The notes: generated from the sequence alone by a model not told the origin. A stretch of DNA of 64,000 bases from Streptomyces albus subsp. albus (GCF_000719865.1 NZ_JOID01000001.1:186001-250000); one strand, 5' to 3'; numbered from the stretch's first letter, positions 49,960-62,310 are shown. Numbers and translations are program-made.

Positions 49960-51260
49960 AGCGCCGGTGTCCCGACGGTGTCGCCCTCGGCGATGCCCGG
50001 ACCGCTGATCTCCACCCGGCCGTCGGCGAACAGCCCCGGTTCGACGGGCAGTACGCGGCTCTCCCCGCCCTCGACCAGCTCCACTCCGTAACCGCCCTCG
50101 CGCAGCGCGAGCAGCGCGGCGACCGGCACCGACAGCACGTCCTCACGGCGCTCGCTCTCGACCGACACCCGTACCGGGGCCCTGGTGAGCGATCCGGCCG
50201 CCTTGTCGACATCCTTGTTCCGGAGGGTGATCCGGACGGTGACGGTCTCGTCCCGGTCCCCCGGGCCGCCGCCGTTCCCTCCCTCGCCACCGTCGCCGCC
50301 GCCCTCTCCGCCGCCCCCGCCGCCGTCCACGACGGAGCCGACCGAGGAGACCGTGCCGCGCAGGGTCTTGCCGCCGGGCAGTGCGACGGTCACCTTCCCG
50401 CCCTTCGTGAACAGCCGCTGCTGCGCGAGTTTCACCTCCGCGGTGACGCTCCGTCCGGTGCGGGTCGTGGCCAGGACGGGACTGCCGGGGGCGGTCTCCT
50501 CGCCGAGGCCGGTCTCGGCCCCGCCGACCCGTACGTCGCCCGGGGCGAACAGGACCCTGCCCAGTTCGACGCGTCCGGTGGCCGGAAGGCCGAGGGAGCG
50601 CTGCCAGCGCCTGACGGCGTACGCGGTGCCGTCGGTGTACGCGTCGTCCACGGTGAAGCCGGTGTATCCGAGGTGCGCGAGGTTCCGCTCCAGCTGCCGG
50701 ACGTCCCGGCCGGGGTCCGCTCCGGCGGAGAGCTCGCGGTAGGCGGGGATCCGGCCGCGGAACAGCAGGACCGGCTTGTCGTCCAGCCGGTACAGCTGTT
50801 CGCCGCGGCCGATCACCGCGCCGGTGCGGGGAAGCCAGGTGACGGTGCCGGACAGCCGGCCGGGCAGGGGCTGTCCGGGCTCGTACTCCAGCGTGCCGTT
50901 CACGGTGTCCGCCGTCACCAGATCGCCGCGGGTGACCCGGGTGGTGGACGGTGGCCCGGGGGGTTCGGCGGATTCGGCCTCGCCGCCGTCGCGCAGGAAT
51001 ACGACGGCGACCGCCGCGGTCGCCGTCAGCAGCAGGACCGCGGCCAGGGCGGGAACCCGCCGCGGCCTGCCGGTGCCGTTGCCGTTGCCGTCGGGGACGG
51101 ATTCTTCGGGTGCGGTGCCCTCGGGTGCGGTGCCCTCGGGTGCGGTGCCCTCGGGTGCGGTGTCCTCGAGGGCCGCGTTCCCGGCCGTCGCGTTCCCGGG
51201 CCGGTCGCGGTCCGGCTTCCGGCCGGCCGGGATCCGGTCCTCGGGGTGCTCTCCCGCCAC
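49956..51260 (-). CDS. Membrane-fusion adaptor with peptidoglycan-binding domain
   Basis: A 434-residue HlyD-like adaptor. A polar N-terminus with EGTAP repeats precedes one membrane helix (about 70-89). Outside are a first lipoyl-like half (VTRGDLVTADTVNGTLEYEPG), a peptidoglycan-binding domain (VRQLERNLAHLGYTGFTVDDAY), and beta-barrel parts split by a Gly/Glu loop, ending in VPVAALLALREGG. It would link the ABC complex to the cell wall. The GTG at 51260 has GAGGAG 5 bases upstream, two bases after the lipoprotein stop. Confidence 0.85.
   Translation of the reverse strand: MAGEHPEDRIPAGRKPDRDRPGNATAGNAALEDTAPEGTAPEGTAPEGTAPEESVPDGNGNGTGRPRRVPALAAVLLLTATAAVAVVFLRDGGEAESAEPPGPPSTTRVTRGDLVTADTVNGTLEYEPGQPLPGRLSGTVTWLPRTGAVIGRGEQLYRLDDKPVLLFRGRIPAYRELSAGADPGRDVRQLERNLAHLGYTGFTVDDAYTDGTAYAVRRWQRSLGLPATGRVELGRVLFAPGDVRVGGAETGLGEETAPGSPVLATTRTGRSVTAEVKLAQQRLFTKGGKVTVALPGGKTLRGTVSSVGSVVDGGGGGGEGGGDGGEGGNGGGPGDRDETVTVRITLRNKDVDKAAGSLTRAPVRVSVESERREDVLSVPVAALLALREGGYGVELVEGGESRVLPVEPGLFADGRVEISGPGIAEGDTVGTPAL
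51106..51165. repeat. 15-bp tandem repeat in the adaptor gene
   Basis: TCGGGTGCGGTGCCC occurs at 51106-51120, 51121-51135 and 51136-51150, with a one-base variant at 51151-51165. It encodes EGTAP repeats on the cytoplasmic side of the adaptor. Confidence 0.85.
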
Positions 51261-51262
51261 GG

Positions 51263-51814
51263 TCACTCCTCGGCGGGAGCTGTCGCGATCGGGCCGATCT
51301 TCTGGTGGCACTCCTTCATGGCCTTCTCGTGCTCGACGTCGCCCTCCTCGACCTCCGCCGGCTTGTCGTCCGGCGCGTCGAAGCCCTTCTCCCGCATGCA
51401 GCGGTTCAGCTTGAGCCGGTAGGCGGCGACCGCCTCGTCGTCGGGCTGTCCGCCCGGGTCGTCCCCGCCCTCCAGCTCCCGCTGGTATTTCTCGCAGGCT
51501 TTCTGCGCCCTGGTCACCGTCTCCTGGTCCTGCCCGTCCAGCGGGATGGACAGATTGCCGCCCTCGGGGTCGTCGACTTCGACGCCCTGCTCACGGAGGC
51601 ACCGGGCGTACCGGAGCGTCGCCTCGTCCGCCTCGCCGGTCCCCTCGGCCTCCGCGGAGCCGGAGGAGGACTGCTTTCCCCCGGCGGACGGAAGCCCGGG
51701 ATCGGAATCACCGGAACAACTGGTGAGTAATGCCAGCGGCACCGCAAGGAGCACGGGAAGTAACGCGCCGCGCACGGTTTTTTCGATCAGCAAGACAACT
51801 CCAGAGATCACCAT
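51263..51814 (-). CDS. Lipoprotein of the ABC export operon
   Basis: A 183-residue lipoprotein. The hydrophobic stretch LLPVLLAVPLALLTSC ends in the lipobox Cys. The mature protein repeats a Cys motif: RYARCLREQGVEVDDPE and later NRCMREKGFDAPDD, with further Cys in QKACEKYQRE and MKECHQKIG. Two disulphides are likely. It is the first gene of the operon and its stop is 2 bases before the adaptor start. A TTG at 51793 with a GGAG site is a strong alternative start and would give 176 residues. Confidence 0.78.
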   Translation of the reverse strand: MVISGVVLLIEKTVRGALLPVLLAVPLALLTSCSGDSDPGLPSAGGKQSSSGSAEAEGTGEADEATLRYARCLREQGVEVDDPEGGNLSIPLDGQDQETVTRAQKACEKYQRELEGGDDPGGQPDDEAVAAYRLKLNRCMREKGFDAPDDKPAEVEEGDVEHEKAMKECHQKIGPIATAPAEE

Positions 51815-51969
51815 CCGGGGATGGTTTCCCCGGCCCTTCGAAAGGCTAGGGGGCCGCGCATATGAAATCCGTAAGAGACCGCGGACAGCCAACCGCATGA
51901 ATTCGGCCACGCACGGGGGGTACGAGTATTCCGCCCGTCAACCATCAACCATCAACCGCCCAAGAGGAA

Positions 51970-52000
51970 AGGACCCCGCGGAATCATTCCGCGGGGTCCT
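51970..52000 (-). terminator. Terminator of the small secreted-protein gene
   Basis: Stem of 13 bp (51970-51982 with 51988-52000), loop ATCAT. On the minus strand it is followed by TTTCCTCTT, so an intrinsic terminator is likely. It lies 48 bases past the stop at 52048. Confidence 0.8.
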
Positions 52001-52047
52001 GTCGATCCTGTGGTGCGGTGCGCGGCGACGCCACGCGGGGAGCGCGG

Positions 52048-52485
52048 TCAGCCGCCGATGGATCCGCCCCAGATCGCGGACGTACCGGAGGGGCAGGTGA
52101 GCGTGTGGTTCCAGCTGCCGTAGTAATAGGTGCTGAAGATGTACCGCACGCCGTTGGAGCAGTCGACGTACACCCGGTAACCGTTCCCCGAGCAGGTCAT
52201 GTAGAAGTTCCGGCCCGAGGTGCTTCCGTTCCAGCAGTTCGCGTCGGCCCGGTAGGGGGCGTCGGCGGCCGAGGTGCCGGCGACGGCGTTCCCGCCCGTG
52301 GCCTTCAGCGTCCGCGCGTCGGCGGTGTCGGTGATCGTGCGCCCCGAGGCCGACTGCGAGGTGGCGGCCGCGGTGCCGCTCTCCGCCGCCGGCGCCGCGT
52401 TGGCGGCCGGGGACAGCCCCAGCAGGGTGCCCACGGCGAGCGCGGACGTGGCACCGATCGCACCCAGGGATCTGCGGATCTTCAT
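52048..52485 (-). CDS. Small secreted aromatic-rich protein
   Basis: A 145-residue secreted protein. MKIRRSLGAIGATSALAVGTLLG with ANAA is a signal peptide cleaved near 30. A polar spacer leads to a compact C-terminal domain (about 83-145) with four Cys (NCWNGSTSGRNFYMTC, VDCSNGVRYIF, LTCPSG) and many Tyr/Trp (STYYYGSWNH), ending in AIWGGSIGG. It looks like a small disulphide-stabilised beta domain. No family is recognised. TGGGGGAA precedes the ATG. Confidence 0.78.
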   Translation of the reverse strand: MKIRRSLGAIGATSALAVGTLLGLSPAANAAPAAESGTAAATSQSASGRTITDTADARTLKATGGNAVAGTSAADAPYRADANCWNGSTSGRNFYMTCSGNGYRVYVDCSNGVRYIFSTYYYGSWNHTLTCPSGTSAIWGGSIGG

Positions 52486-53127
52486 GTGTTCCCCCAACGT
52501 GATGGCAGAATTTTTCGTTCCCTTTTCCAGCCCTCCGGAATAGTGAATCGGTCTCCGGTGAGCGGGCATCCGCAGTCTTGTCGGGCCGGGAGACTTACGT
52601 CAAGCAAACAAGGGAGCATTCCGCTCACGCGCCGACCGGCCCGGAGCCGGCCCGGGAAAGAAACCGGCCCGCATTCTTTCCGGCCGGTAACATTTCCGCC
52701 CGGGATTCCTTCTGGCCGCCATCGGGCAATCCGCTCCGCGATGCACGCGTCCCCGCGGCTCCCCGGCCACGGCCCCGGGCCGGCGTCCGGATGCCCTTTC
52801 ACCGGCACACCACCCCGGAAGGGGAAAATCCGGAAAAGCGGCGGACGAAATCCGGACTCTTGTTCTCCGGATTCCACAGGTCTCGTTCCCGGGCTTCCGT
52901 TCCGGTTTCCGGGCAGGCTTCCGGTCGTTCTCCGGACCCCGGTTCACGCCATGCCCGGGACGTGTCCGCGCACCCGGAGGTCGGCGGGATTTCCCCGCTC
53001 CCGGTTCACCATGCGAGACGGAACCGGCGCGGCCGGCGCCCGGCGCGGCCGCCGGGCGCCGTCACGCGTGAGACCGCCCGGCGGGTTGCCGGGCGGTCTC
53101 GGGGAGTTGCGTGCCGGGGCGGCGGGC
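52486..53127. other. 642-base non-coding stretch
   Basis: Between the small secreted-protein gene and argR. It is less GC-rich than its surroundings and crowded with TCCGG/CCGGA words (for example around 52660-52720 and 52800-52940). Short open frames exist on both strands but none has a ribosome site with plausible protein sequence. The right end holds the arg-operon terminator. Confidence 0.5.
53070..53100 (-). terminator. Terminator of the argC-argR operon
   Basis: Perfect 13-bp stem (53070-53082 with 53088-53100), loop GGGTT, 28 bases past the argR stop. Confidence 0.85.
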
Positions 53128-53664
53128 TCAGGACTCCCGCTGGGCCAGCCGCAGCAGATGATCCGCGAGGGCCTGGCCGCCCGCCGGGTCGCGGCTGATC
53201 AGCAGCAGGGTGTCGTCGCCCGCGATGGTGCCGAGGATGTCGTGGACCTCGGCCTGGTCGATCGCCGAGGCCAGGAACTGCGCGGCCCCCGGCGGGGTGC
53301 GCAGGACGACCAGGTTCGCCGACGCCTCGGCGGAGATGAGGAGTTCACCGGCCAGCCGGGCCATCCGCTGTTCCTTGACCGACTCCCCCAGCGGCGCCTG
53401 CGGGGTGCGGAAGCCGCCCTCGGACGGCACCGCGTAGATCAGCTCCCCGCCCGCGCTGCGGATCTTCACCGCGCCCAGTTCGTCGAGGTCGCGGGAGAGC
53501 GTGGCCTGGGTGACGCTCAGTCCGTCGTCGGCGAGGAGCCGGGCCAACTGGCTCTGGGAGCGCACCGCCTGACGGTTGAGGATGTCGACGATCCGCCGGT
53601 GGCGGGCCGCACGGGTCTGCGGTACGGCCGGCCCGCCGTGCTCGGTGTCCTGCGCCTGGCTCAT
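53128..53664 (-). CDS. argR: Arginine repressor
   Basis: A 178-residue repressor. The N-terminal winged helix has [47 protein letters not shown], with the [11 protein letters not shown] recognition helix. The C-terminal oligomerisation domain has [31 protein letters not shown], where arginine binds (Asp pair in the GDDT loop). As a hexamer with arginine it binds ARG boxes. It is the last gene of the operon, 5 bases after argD, with GGAG before its ATG. Confidence 0.97.
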   Translation of the reverse strand: MSQAQDTEHGGPAVPQTRAARHRRIVDILNRQAVRSQSQLARLLADDGLSVTQATLSRDLDELGAVKIRSAGGELIYAVPSEGGFRTPQAPLGESVKEQRMARLAGELLISAEASANLVVLRTPPGAAQFLASAIDQAEVHDILGTIAGDDTLLLISRDPAGGQALADHLLRLAQRES

Positions 53665-53669
53665 GGTGG

Positions 53670-54916
<1,247 letters not shown>

Positions 54917-54920
<4 letters not shown>

Positions 54921-55822
54921 GCCGTCTCCCCCTCCGCGTCGGGCACGACCATCGTGCCGATGCCTTCGTCCGTGAAGATCTCCAGCAGGATCGAATGCTG
55001 CACCCGGCCGTCGATGACGCGCGCGGTGTTGACGCCGCCCCGCACGGCGTGCAGGCAGCCCTCCATCTTGGGGACCATGCCGCTGGCCAGGTCGGGCAGC
55101 AGCTTCTCCAGCTCGGTGGCGGTGAGCCGGCTGATCACCTCGTCGCTGTTCGGCCAGTCCTCGTAGAGGCCCTCGACGTCGGTGAGCACCATCAGCGTCT
55201 CGGCGCCGAGCGCGGCGGCGAGCGCGGCGGCGGCCGTGTCGGCGTTGACGTTGTAGACGTGCTGGTCGTCCGCGCTGCGGGCGATGGAGGAGATGACGGG
55301 GATGCGCCCGTCGTCCAGCAGCGCCTGCACGGCGCCGACCTCGACGCCGGTGATGTCGCCGACCCGGCCGATGTCCACGCTCTCGCCGTCGATCTCGGCG
55401 TAGCGCTTGACAGCCGTCATGGTGTGGGCGTCCTCACCGGTCATGCCGACGGCCAGCGGGCCGTGCCGGTTGAGCAGCCCGACGAGTTCGCGCTGCACCT
55501 GCCCGGCGAGCACCATGCGGACGACGTCCATCGCCTCGGGGGTGGTGACGCGCAGCCCGGCCTTGAACTCCGAGACCAGGCCGAGCTTGTCGAGGTGCGC
55601 GGTGATCTGCGGGCCGCCGCCGTGCACGACGACGGGCTTGAGGCCGGCGTGCCGGAGGAAGACCACGTCCTGGGCGAAGGCGGCCTTCAGCTCCTCGTCG
55701 ACCATGGCGTTGCCGCCGAACTTGATGACGACGGTCTTGCCGTGGTGGCGGGTCAGCCAGGGCAGCGCCTCGATGAGGATCTGCGCTTTGGGGAGGGCGG
55801 TGTGCTTCCGCGTGGTGCTCAT
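54917..55822 (-). CDS. argB: Acetylglutamate kinase
   Basis: A 301-residue amino-acid kinase that phosphorylates N-acetylglutamate, the usual arginine-inhibited step. [12 protein letters not shown] and [10 protein letters not shown] are the nucleotide loops, and [28 protein letters not shown] is the second half. The N-terminal extension ([23 protein letters not shown]) is the type linked to arginine feedback inhibition. ATG overlaps the argJ stop (ATGA), with no separate ribosome site, so translation is coupled. Confidence 0.97.
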
Positions 55823-56979
55823 GAGGAGTAGGCGCTGTTCTCGTGGACGTAGTCGGCGGTCAGGTCGTTGGTCCAGATGACGGCCGACTCGGCGCCGGCC
55901 GCCAGGTCGGCGGTGATGCGGACCTCGCGGTAGCGCATGTCGACCAGCTCGCGGTCCTCGCCGACGGAGCCGTCCCGGCAGACCCAGACGCCGTTGATGG
56001 CGACGTTCAGCCGGTCCGGCTCGAACACGGCGGAGGTGGTGCCGATCGCGGAGAGCACCCGGCCCCAGTTGGGGTCCTCGCCGTGCACGGCGCACTTGAG
56101 GAGGTTGTTCCGGGCGATGGAGCGGCCGACCTCGACGGCGTCGTCCTCGCTCGCGGCGTTCACGACCTCGATGCGGATGTCCTTGGAGGCGCCCTCGGCG
56201 TCGCCGATGAGCTGCCGGGCCAGGTCGCCGCAGACGGCGCGGACGGCCTCGGCGAACTCGTCGTAGCCCGGGGCCGTGCCGGAGGCACCGGAGGCCAGCA
56301 GCAGCACGGTGTCGTTGGTGGACATGCAGCCGTCGGAGTCAATCCGGTCGAAGGTGGTGCGGGTGGCGGCGCGCAGGGCCTTGTCGAGCTCGGGCTGCGC
56401 CACGTCGGCGTCGGTGGTGAGGACGACGAGCATGGTGGCGAGGCCGGGGGCGAGCATGCCCGCGCCCTTGGCCATGCCGCCGACGGTCCAGCCGGCCGGG
56501 CTCTCCACGACGGCGGTCTTGTGCACGGAGTCGGTGGTCTTGATGGCGAGGGCCGCCTTCTCGCCGCCGTGCGCGGAGAGCTGGGCGACGGCCGTGCCGA
56601 TGCCCGGCAGCAGCTTGTCCATCGGGAGGCGGATGCCGATGAGGCCGGTGGAGCAGACGGCCACCTCCCCGGGGCTGAACTCCTCGCCCAGCGCCTCGGC
56701 GGTCTTCTCGGCCGTCAGGTGGGTGTCCTGGAAGCCGAGCGGGCCGGTGCAGGCGTTGGCGCCGCCGGAGTTGAGGATCACGGCGGAGACCCGGCCGCCC
56801 TTGACGACCTGCTCCGACCAGAGGACGGGGGCGGCCTTGACGCGGTTGGAGGTGAAGACACCCGCGGCGGCCAGACGCGGCCCGTGGTTGACGACCAGTG
56901 CCAGATCCGGGTCCCCGCTCTCCTTGATGCCGGCGGCGATGCCCGCCGCCGTGAAGCCCTTGGCTGCCGTCACGCTCAC
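55819..56979 (-). CDS. argJ: Glutamate N-acetyltransferase / ornithine acetyltransferase
   Basis: A 386-residue ArgJ that recycles the acetyl group between acetylornithine and glutamate. Self-cleavage is predicted at Ala181-Thr182 in [13 protein letters not shown], giving alpha and beta chains with Thr182 as nucleophile. [13 protein letters not shown] and the C-terminal [20 protein letters not shown] are family hallmarks. GTG at 56979 has GGAGACGCA upstream. Whether it also uses acetyl-CoA (bifunctional) cannot be told. Confidence 0.97.
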   Translation of the reverse strand: MSVTAAKGFTAAGIAAGIKESGDPDLALVVNHGPRLAAAGVFTSNRVKAAPVLWSEQVVKGGRVSAVILNSGGANACTGPLGFQDTHLTAEKTAEALGEEFSPGEVAVCSTGLIGIRLPMDKLLPGIGTAVAQLSAHGGEKAALAIKTTDSVHKTAVVESPAGWTVGGMAKGAGMLAPGLATMLVVLTTDADVAQPELDKALRAATRTTFDRIDSDGCMSTNDTVLLLASGASGTAPGYDEFAEAVRAVCGDLARQLIGDAEGASKDIRIEVVNAASEDDAVEVGRSIARNNLLKCAVHGEDPNWGRVLSAIGTTSAVFEPDRLNVAINGVWVCRDGSVGEDRELVDMRYREVRITADLAAGAESAVIWTNDLTADYVHENSAYSS

Positions 56980-57085
56980 TGCGTCTCCGTCTCTTCCGTG
57001 GTCGTTTCCCCGCCGGTGGCCGTTTCCCCGCCGGCCGCTGCCGCGTGTGCCGCCGCTGCCGCCGGCGCCGCCGCGTGCGCGCCGC

Positions 57086-58547
<1,462 letters not shown>

Positions 58548-59477
58548 TCAGTGGCTCGTCGCGGTCCGGTTCTTCCAGACCTCGCGGGCCACGATCTTCG
58601 CGAACTCGAAGTAGGTGCGCTGCACGTTCGACGCGAACTCCTGGGTGTCGCCGTGGCGTTCACGCAACCGGTTGATGGGCACGTTCATGGCCGCGTGGTG
58701 TTCGATGTGCAGGTTGTTCCCGTTGGTGTACCAGGTCGTCAGCCAACCTCCCGTTATCGACCTGGTGTTGCGCAGGACATCGACGCTGGAGGTGTCGCAC
58801 AGGATGTGCTCAGGCAGTTCCACGAGGAAGTGCAGCGGCATCGCGACCAGCAAGGGAAGCATCCACAAGCGCAGCACCAGCGGCCCTCCGCCGAAGGCGC
58901 ACGCGGCGATCAGGGCGGCCGCGACGATCGCGAACCACCGGTACTCGCTGACGATCGCCTTACGGCTCTTCGGCGCGATCTGACCCATGTCGTACTGCCA
59001 GGCGCCTGTCACGCAGGTCGCGGCATCACGGACCACAGCCACGACACGGCTGACGTCGAAGAGCCCCTTCGCCAGAACGCCCAGCGTGAGCGGCTTGCGG
59101 GTGTCGAACCCGAAGAACTCCGTGTCCTCCGGCGTACCCAGGAAGCGGTGGTGCTGGAGGTGGCGGACCCGGTAGTGGCTGTAGGACACGAGCATCGGCA
59201 GACCGAGGGGGAAGCCCACCGCGCGGTGGAGCCGCGAGGCGCGGAACGCCGAGTGGTGCAGGCACTGGTGCTGAAGTTCCACCGCGTGGGTGTACGCGAG
59301 CCCCAGGATCACGATCCCGATCGCGGCAAGCCAGTACGACGACTGCACGGCCAACGTGACGCCACCCGCGAGCATGGCGGCCAGTACGCAGAGCTTGCCG
59401 ATGAAGACAGCCTCGTCCTGGCGGCGGACCGGTGCCCGCTGGAACAGTAGTTGCGGAGAAGGCGCGGTCTGGGTCAT
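58548..59477 (-). CDS. Membrane fatty-acid-desaturase-like di-iron enzyme
   Basis: A 309-residue membrane di-iron oxygenase. Three His boxes are present: H70QCLHH75, HYRVRHLQHH (about 101-110) and NLHIEHH near 260. About four hydrophobic helices surround them. Family members desaturate or hydroxylate lipids or carotenoids; some act on amino-acid or peptide metabolites. It is the last gene of the accessory operon, with a 159-base gap after the exporter. ATG at 59477 has AGGGGGG 10 bases upstream. The true substrate is unknown. Confidence 0.85.
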   Translation of the reverse strand: MTQTAPSPQLLFQRAPVRRQDEAVFIGKLCVLAAMLAGGVTLAVQSSYWLAAIGIVILGLAYTHAVELQHQCLHHSAFRASRLHRAVGFPLGLPMLVSYSHYRVRHLQHHRFLGTPEDTEFFGFDTRKPLTLGVLAKGLFDVSRVVAVVRDAATCVTGAWQYDMGQIAPKSRKAIVSEYRWFAIVAAALIAACAFGGGPLVLRLWMLPLLVAMPLHFLVELPEHILCDTSSVDVLRNTRSITGGWLTTWYTNGNNLHIEHHAAMNVPINRLRERHGDTQEFASNVQRTYFEFAKIVAREVWKNRTATSH

Positions 59478-59636
59478 CGGGATGGTTCCCCCCTGGATTT
59501 CGGTGATCCTTGGTGAATGTGCTCGTGGTTCCCGGCCCCGGAGCCCGCAGGCGCGCATGGCGAAGCGGACTCCACGGCCTCGTGGTGTCAGTTGGTGTGC
59601 GGTGAGATGAGGTGAAGAGGGTCGGGCGGAGCGGGG

Positions 59637-60842
59637 TCAGGAAGGGGCGGGTGCCGGCGACGGCCGGCGACGGCCGGCCGATCTGCGCAGGCCGCTGCGC
59701 AGCGACGCGGTGACCAGGAGCGAGAGCACGGCCATCGTGGCCATCGCCCAGCCCACTGGGCGCGTGCCGCCGAACAATTGGGCGAGGCCGCCGGCGGCCA
59801 TCGCGCCCAGGGCCTGTCCCACCATCAGCCCGGTGCCGGACAGGCCGAACGCCTGCCCTCGCACATCCTCGGAGGTGTGCCCCACCAGCCGTTCCTGCAA
59901 AGGCAGCGACGCAGAGAACCCGAAGGCGGAAAGCCCGACCAGGGCCGCCGCGAGCGGCACCGGCGGGGTGAACGGGAAGGCCAGGAACGGCACCGCGAGC
60001 AGCACCCGCAAGGGCATGACCAGCCTGTCGCGCAGCGCCTCGGGCACAAAGCGGCCGACCGCGATGTCACCGGCGAGCATGCCGACCGCGCCGGCCGCGA
60101 GTAGGTAGCCGGCGTGCTCCCTGGCGTACGGGATGAACAGCGCCTCACAGCCCACGACCAGCCCGTTGGGGACCCACATCATCAGGAACAGCGGCCGGGT
60201 GACGGGGGACGAGAGCAGCTCGCCGTTCACACGGCGGCTGCGCTCGACGACCTTGCCGACCGCCCGCGCCGGACGGTCGTCGAGCCCGAGCCTCGACATG
60301 AGGCCCGAGGCCGTGCCGACCAGTGCCGCGATCGTGAACAGCCACGACGGCGACACCACGGCGAGCAGGACGGCGCCCACGCCGTTGCCGATGATCTGCA
60401 TGCCGCCGACCGTGATGTTCATCGTGGCGCGGGCCAGCACGAAGGCTTCCTTCGGCACGATGTCCGCCAGCAGGGCGATGACGGTGCCCGACGTGGCCCC
60501 CATCACCACGTAACCGCCCGCGAGAATCAGGAACCGCATCCACCAGCTCAGACCGGGCAGCGTCTGCAGCGCGGCGGTGCTCGTCGAGACGCTCGCCATG
60601 ACGATCATCGCGGTGCGCGGGCGCAACAGATCCGACGACGCCAGGAGATAGCGCGCGGTGACGAGCTGGACGAGCGGGCCGCCGAAGAGGGAGATTGCCG
60701 TAAGGAACGGCGACTCCGTCTCGTGGTACATCACGGTGCCCAGCGCCAGGCTGGAGAGCACGACCCCTGCCATCGCGAAGAGGCGCGCGACGAACAGGGC
60801 CCGGAACTCCCGGATTCCGAATATCTCGCGGTAGGTGGTCAT
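59637..60842 (-). CDS. MFS transporter
   Basis: A 401-residue major-facilitator protein with about 12 hydrophobic segments. It begins [24 protein letters not shown], and typical helices include LVQLVTARYLLASSDLLRPR (loop 2-3) and LFLMMWVPNGLVVGCEALFIPYA. It resembles drug or metabolite exporters. Its ATG shares one base with the stop of the lyase gene (TGATG), so the two are translationally coupled; the exporter probably carries the product. Confidence 0.9.
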   Translation of the reverse strand: MTTYREIFGIREFRALFVARLFAMAGVVLSSLALGTVMYHETESPFLTAISLFGGPLVQLVTARYLLASSDLLRPRTAMIVMASVSTSTAALQTLPGLSWWMRFLILAGGYVVMGATSGTVIALLADIVPKEAFVLARATMNITVGGMQIIGNGVGAVLLAVVSPSWLFTIAALVGTASGLMSRLGLDDRPARAVGKVVERSRRVNGELLSSPVTRPLFLMMWVPNGLVVGCEALFIPYAREHAGYLLAAGAVGMLAGDIAVGRFVPEALRDRLVMPLRVLLAVPFLAFPFTPPVPLAAALVGLSAFGFSASLPLQERLVGHTSEDVRGQAFGLSGTGLMVGQALGAMAAGGLAQLFGGTRPVGWAMATMAVLSLLVTASLRSGLRRSAGRRRPSPAPAPS

Positions 60843-62251
60843 CAGGCGAGCGACTGCTTCACGCGGGAGCGCCACTCCTCGACCTGTCGGGCCACACACT
60901 CCGGGGACGTCCCGCCGAGGCTGCGGCGTGAGTTCACGGAGTCCTCGATCCCGAGGACCGCGAAGACGTTCTCGTCGATACGGGCTTCGACCTCCTGCAT
61001 CGCGGCGAGCGGCAATTCGTCGAGGCGGACCCCGTGCTTGTCGGCCAGCCGTACCAGCTGGCCGGTGATGTGGTGCGCCTCGCGGAACGGCAGCCCCAGC
61101 TCACGCACCAGCCAGTCGGCCAGGTCGGTCGCGGTCGCGTGGGCGGCCCCGGCCGCCGCCCGCATGTTGGCGGCCCGCGGGGTCATGTCGCCGATCATGC
61201 CGATCATGGCCTTCAGACAGAGCTCGAACGTGTCCGCGCCGTCGAACGTCCGCTCCTTGTCCTCCTGCATGTCCTTGGAGAAGGTCAGGGGCAGCGCCTT
61301 CATGACCGTCAGCAGCCCGAACAGCGAGCCGTGCACCCGGCCCACCTTGCCGCGCACCAGCTCGGCGGCGTCGGGGTTGCGCTTCTGCGGCATGATGGAC
61401 GAACCCGTCGTCCAGGCGTCGGACAGTTCGATGAAGCTGTATTGCGGCGACATCCACAGCACGATCTCGTCAGCGAGCCGCGAGAGGTGCGTCATGCACA
61501 TCGACGCGGCGGCCAGGTACTCCAGGGCGAAGTCCCGGTCCGAGACGGCGTCCAACGAGTTGCGCATCGGCCGGGCGAAGCCCAGGAGTTCCGCCGTGCG
61601 TGCGCGGTCGATGGGGAAGGACGTCCCGGCCAGTGCCGCGGCGCCGAGCGGGGATTCGTTCATCCGCTCGCGGCAGTCGCGCAGCCGGCCGAGGTCGCGC
61701 CCGAACATCTCCACGTACGCCATCAGGTGGTGGCCGAACGACACCGGCTGCGCGCTCTGGAGATGCGTGTAGCCGGGCATGATGGTCGCGGTGTTCTCCC
61801 CGGCCTGCTCGACCAGGACCGCGATGAGCTGCTGGACGAGGGCGATCGCGCGGTCGTTCGCTTCGCGCACCCAGAGGCGGAAGTCCGTGGCCACCTGGTC
61901 GTTGCGGCTGCGGGCCGTGTGCAGCCGGCCGGCGGCGGCGCCGATGAGTTCGCGGAGTCGGGCCTCGACATTCATGTGAATGTCCTCCAACTCCACCGAG
62001 AAGGGGAAACTCCCGGAGCTGATCTCGGTCCGGATGACCTCCAGACCGTCCTTGATGGCCACGGCGTCTTCCGCGGAGACGATCTTCTGCTCGCAGAGCA
62101 TCGTCACGTGCGCGATCGACCCGTCGATGTCCTGCATGGCCATGCGCTGGTCGAAGCCAATGGAGGCGTTGATCTGCTCCATCACCTCGGACATGCCCTC
62201 ACCGAAACGTCCCCGGATCAGACCGCTGCTCTTGTTCGTCTCGTCGCGCAC
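60842..62251 (-). CDS. Second argininosuccinate lyase-family enzyme
   Basis: A 469-residue lyase of the aspartase/fumarase superfamily. Catalytic His163 is in [12 protein letters not shown], and the signature [10 protein letters not shown] (283-292) with its Ser is intact, so it should be active. N-terminal [24 protein letters not shown] differs clearly from the ArgH at 38.5 kb. It is coupled to the MFS gene and 59 bases from the ATP-grasp gene. It probably eliminates fumarate from an aspartate adduct, which might be argininosuccinate itself or a cluster intermediate. GTG at 62251 has AAAGGCGG upstream. Confidence 0.9.
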   Translation of the reverse strand: MRDETNKSSGLIRGRFGEGMSEVMEQINASIGFDQRMAMQDIDGSIAHVTMLCEQKIVSAEDAVAIKDGLEVIRTEISSGSFPFSVELEDIHMNVEARLRELIGAAAGRLHTARSRNDQVATDFRLWVREANDRAIALVQQLIAVLVEQAGENTATIMPGYTHLQSAQPVSFGHHLMAYVEMFGRDLGRLRDCRERMNESPLGAAALAGTSFPIDRARTAELLGFARPMRNSLDAVSDRDFALEYLAAASMCMTHLSRLADEIVLWMSPQYSFIELSDAWTTGSSIMPQKRNPDAAELVRGKVGRVHGSLFGLLTVMKALPLTFSKDMQEDKERTFDGADTFELCLKAMIGMIGDMTPRAANMRAAAGAAHATATDLADWLVRELGLPFREAHHITGQLVRLADKHGVRLDELPLAAMQEVEARIDENVFAVLGIEDSVNSRRSLGGTSPECVARQVEEWRSRVKQSLA

Positions 62252-62310
62252 GTTCTGCGCCGCCTTTCTGGATGAAGAAAAAGATCATGCCGCCAAAAAC
62301 CTGCGGCACA

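Noticed and set aside
59637..62251. bldA-type TTA codons in the accessory operon
   Set aside because: TAA strings on the plus strand that I checked (for example near 60,509 and 60,700) are not in frame as TTA; I did not check every codon.
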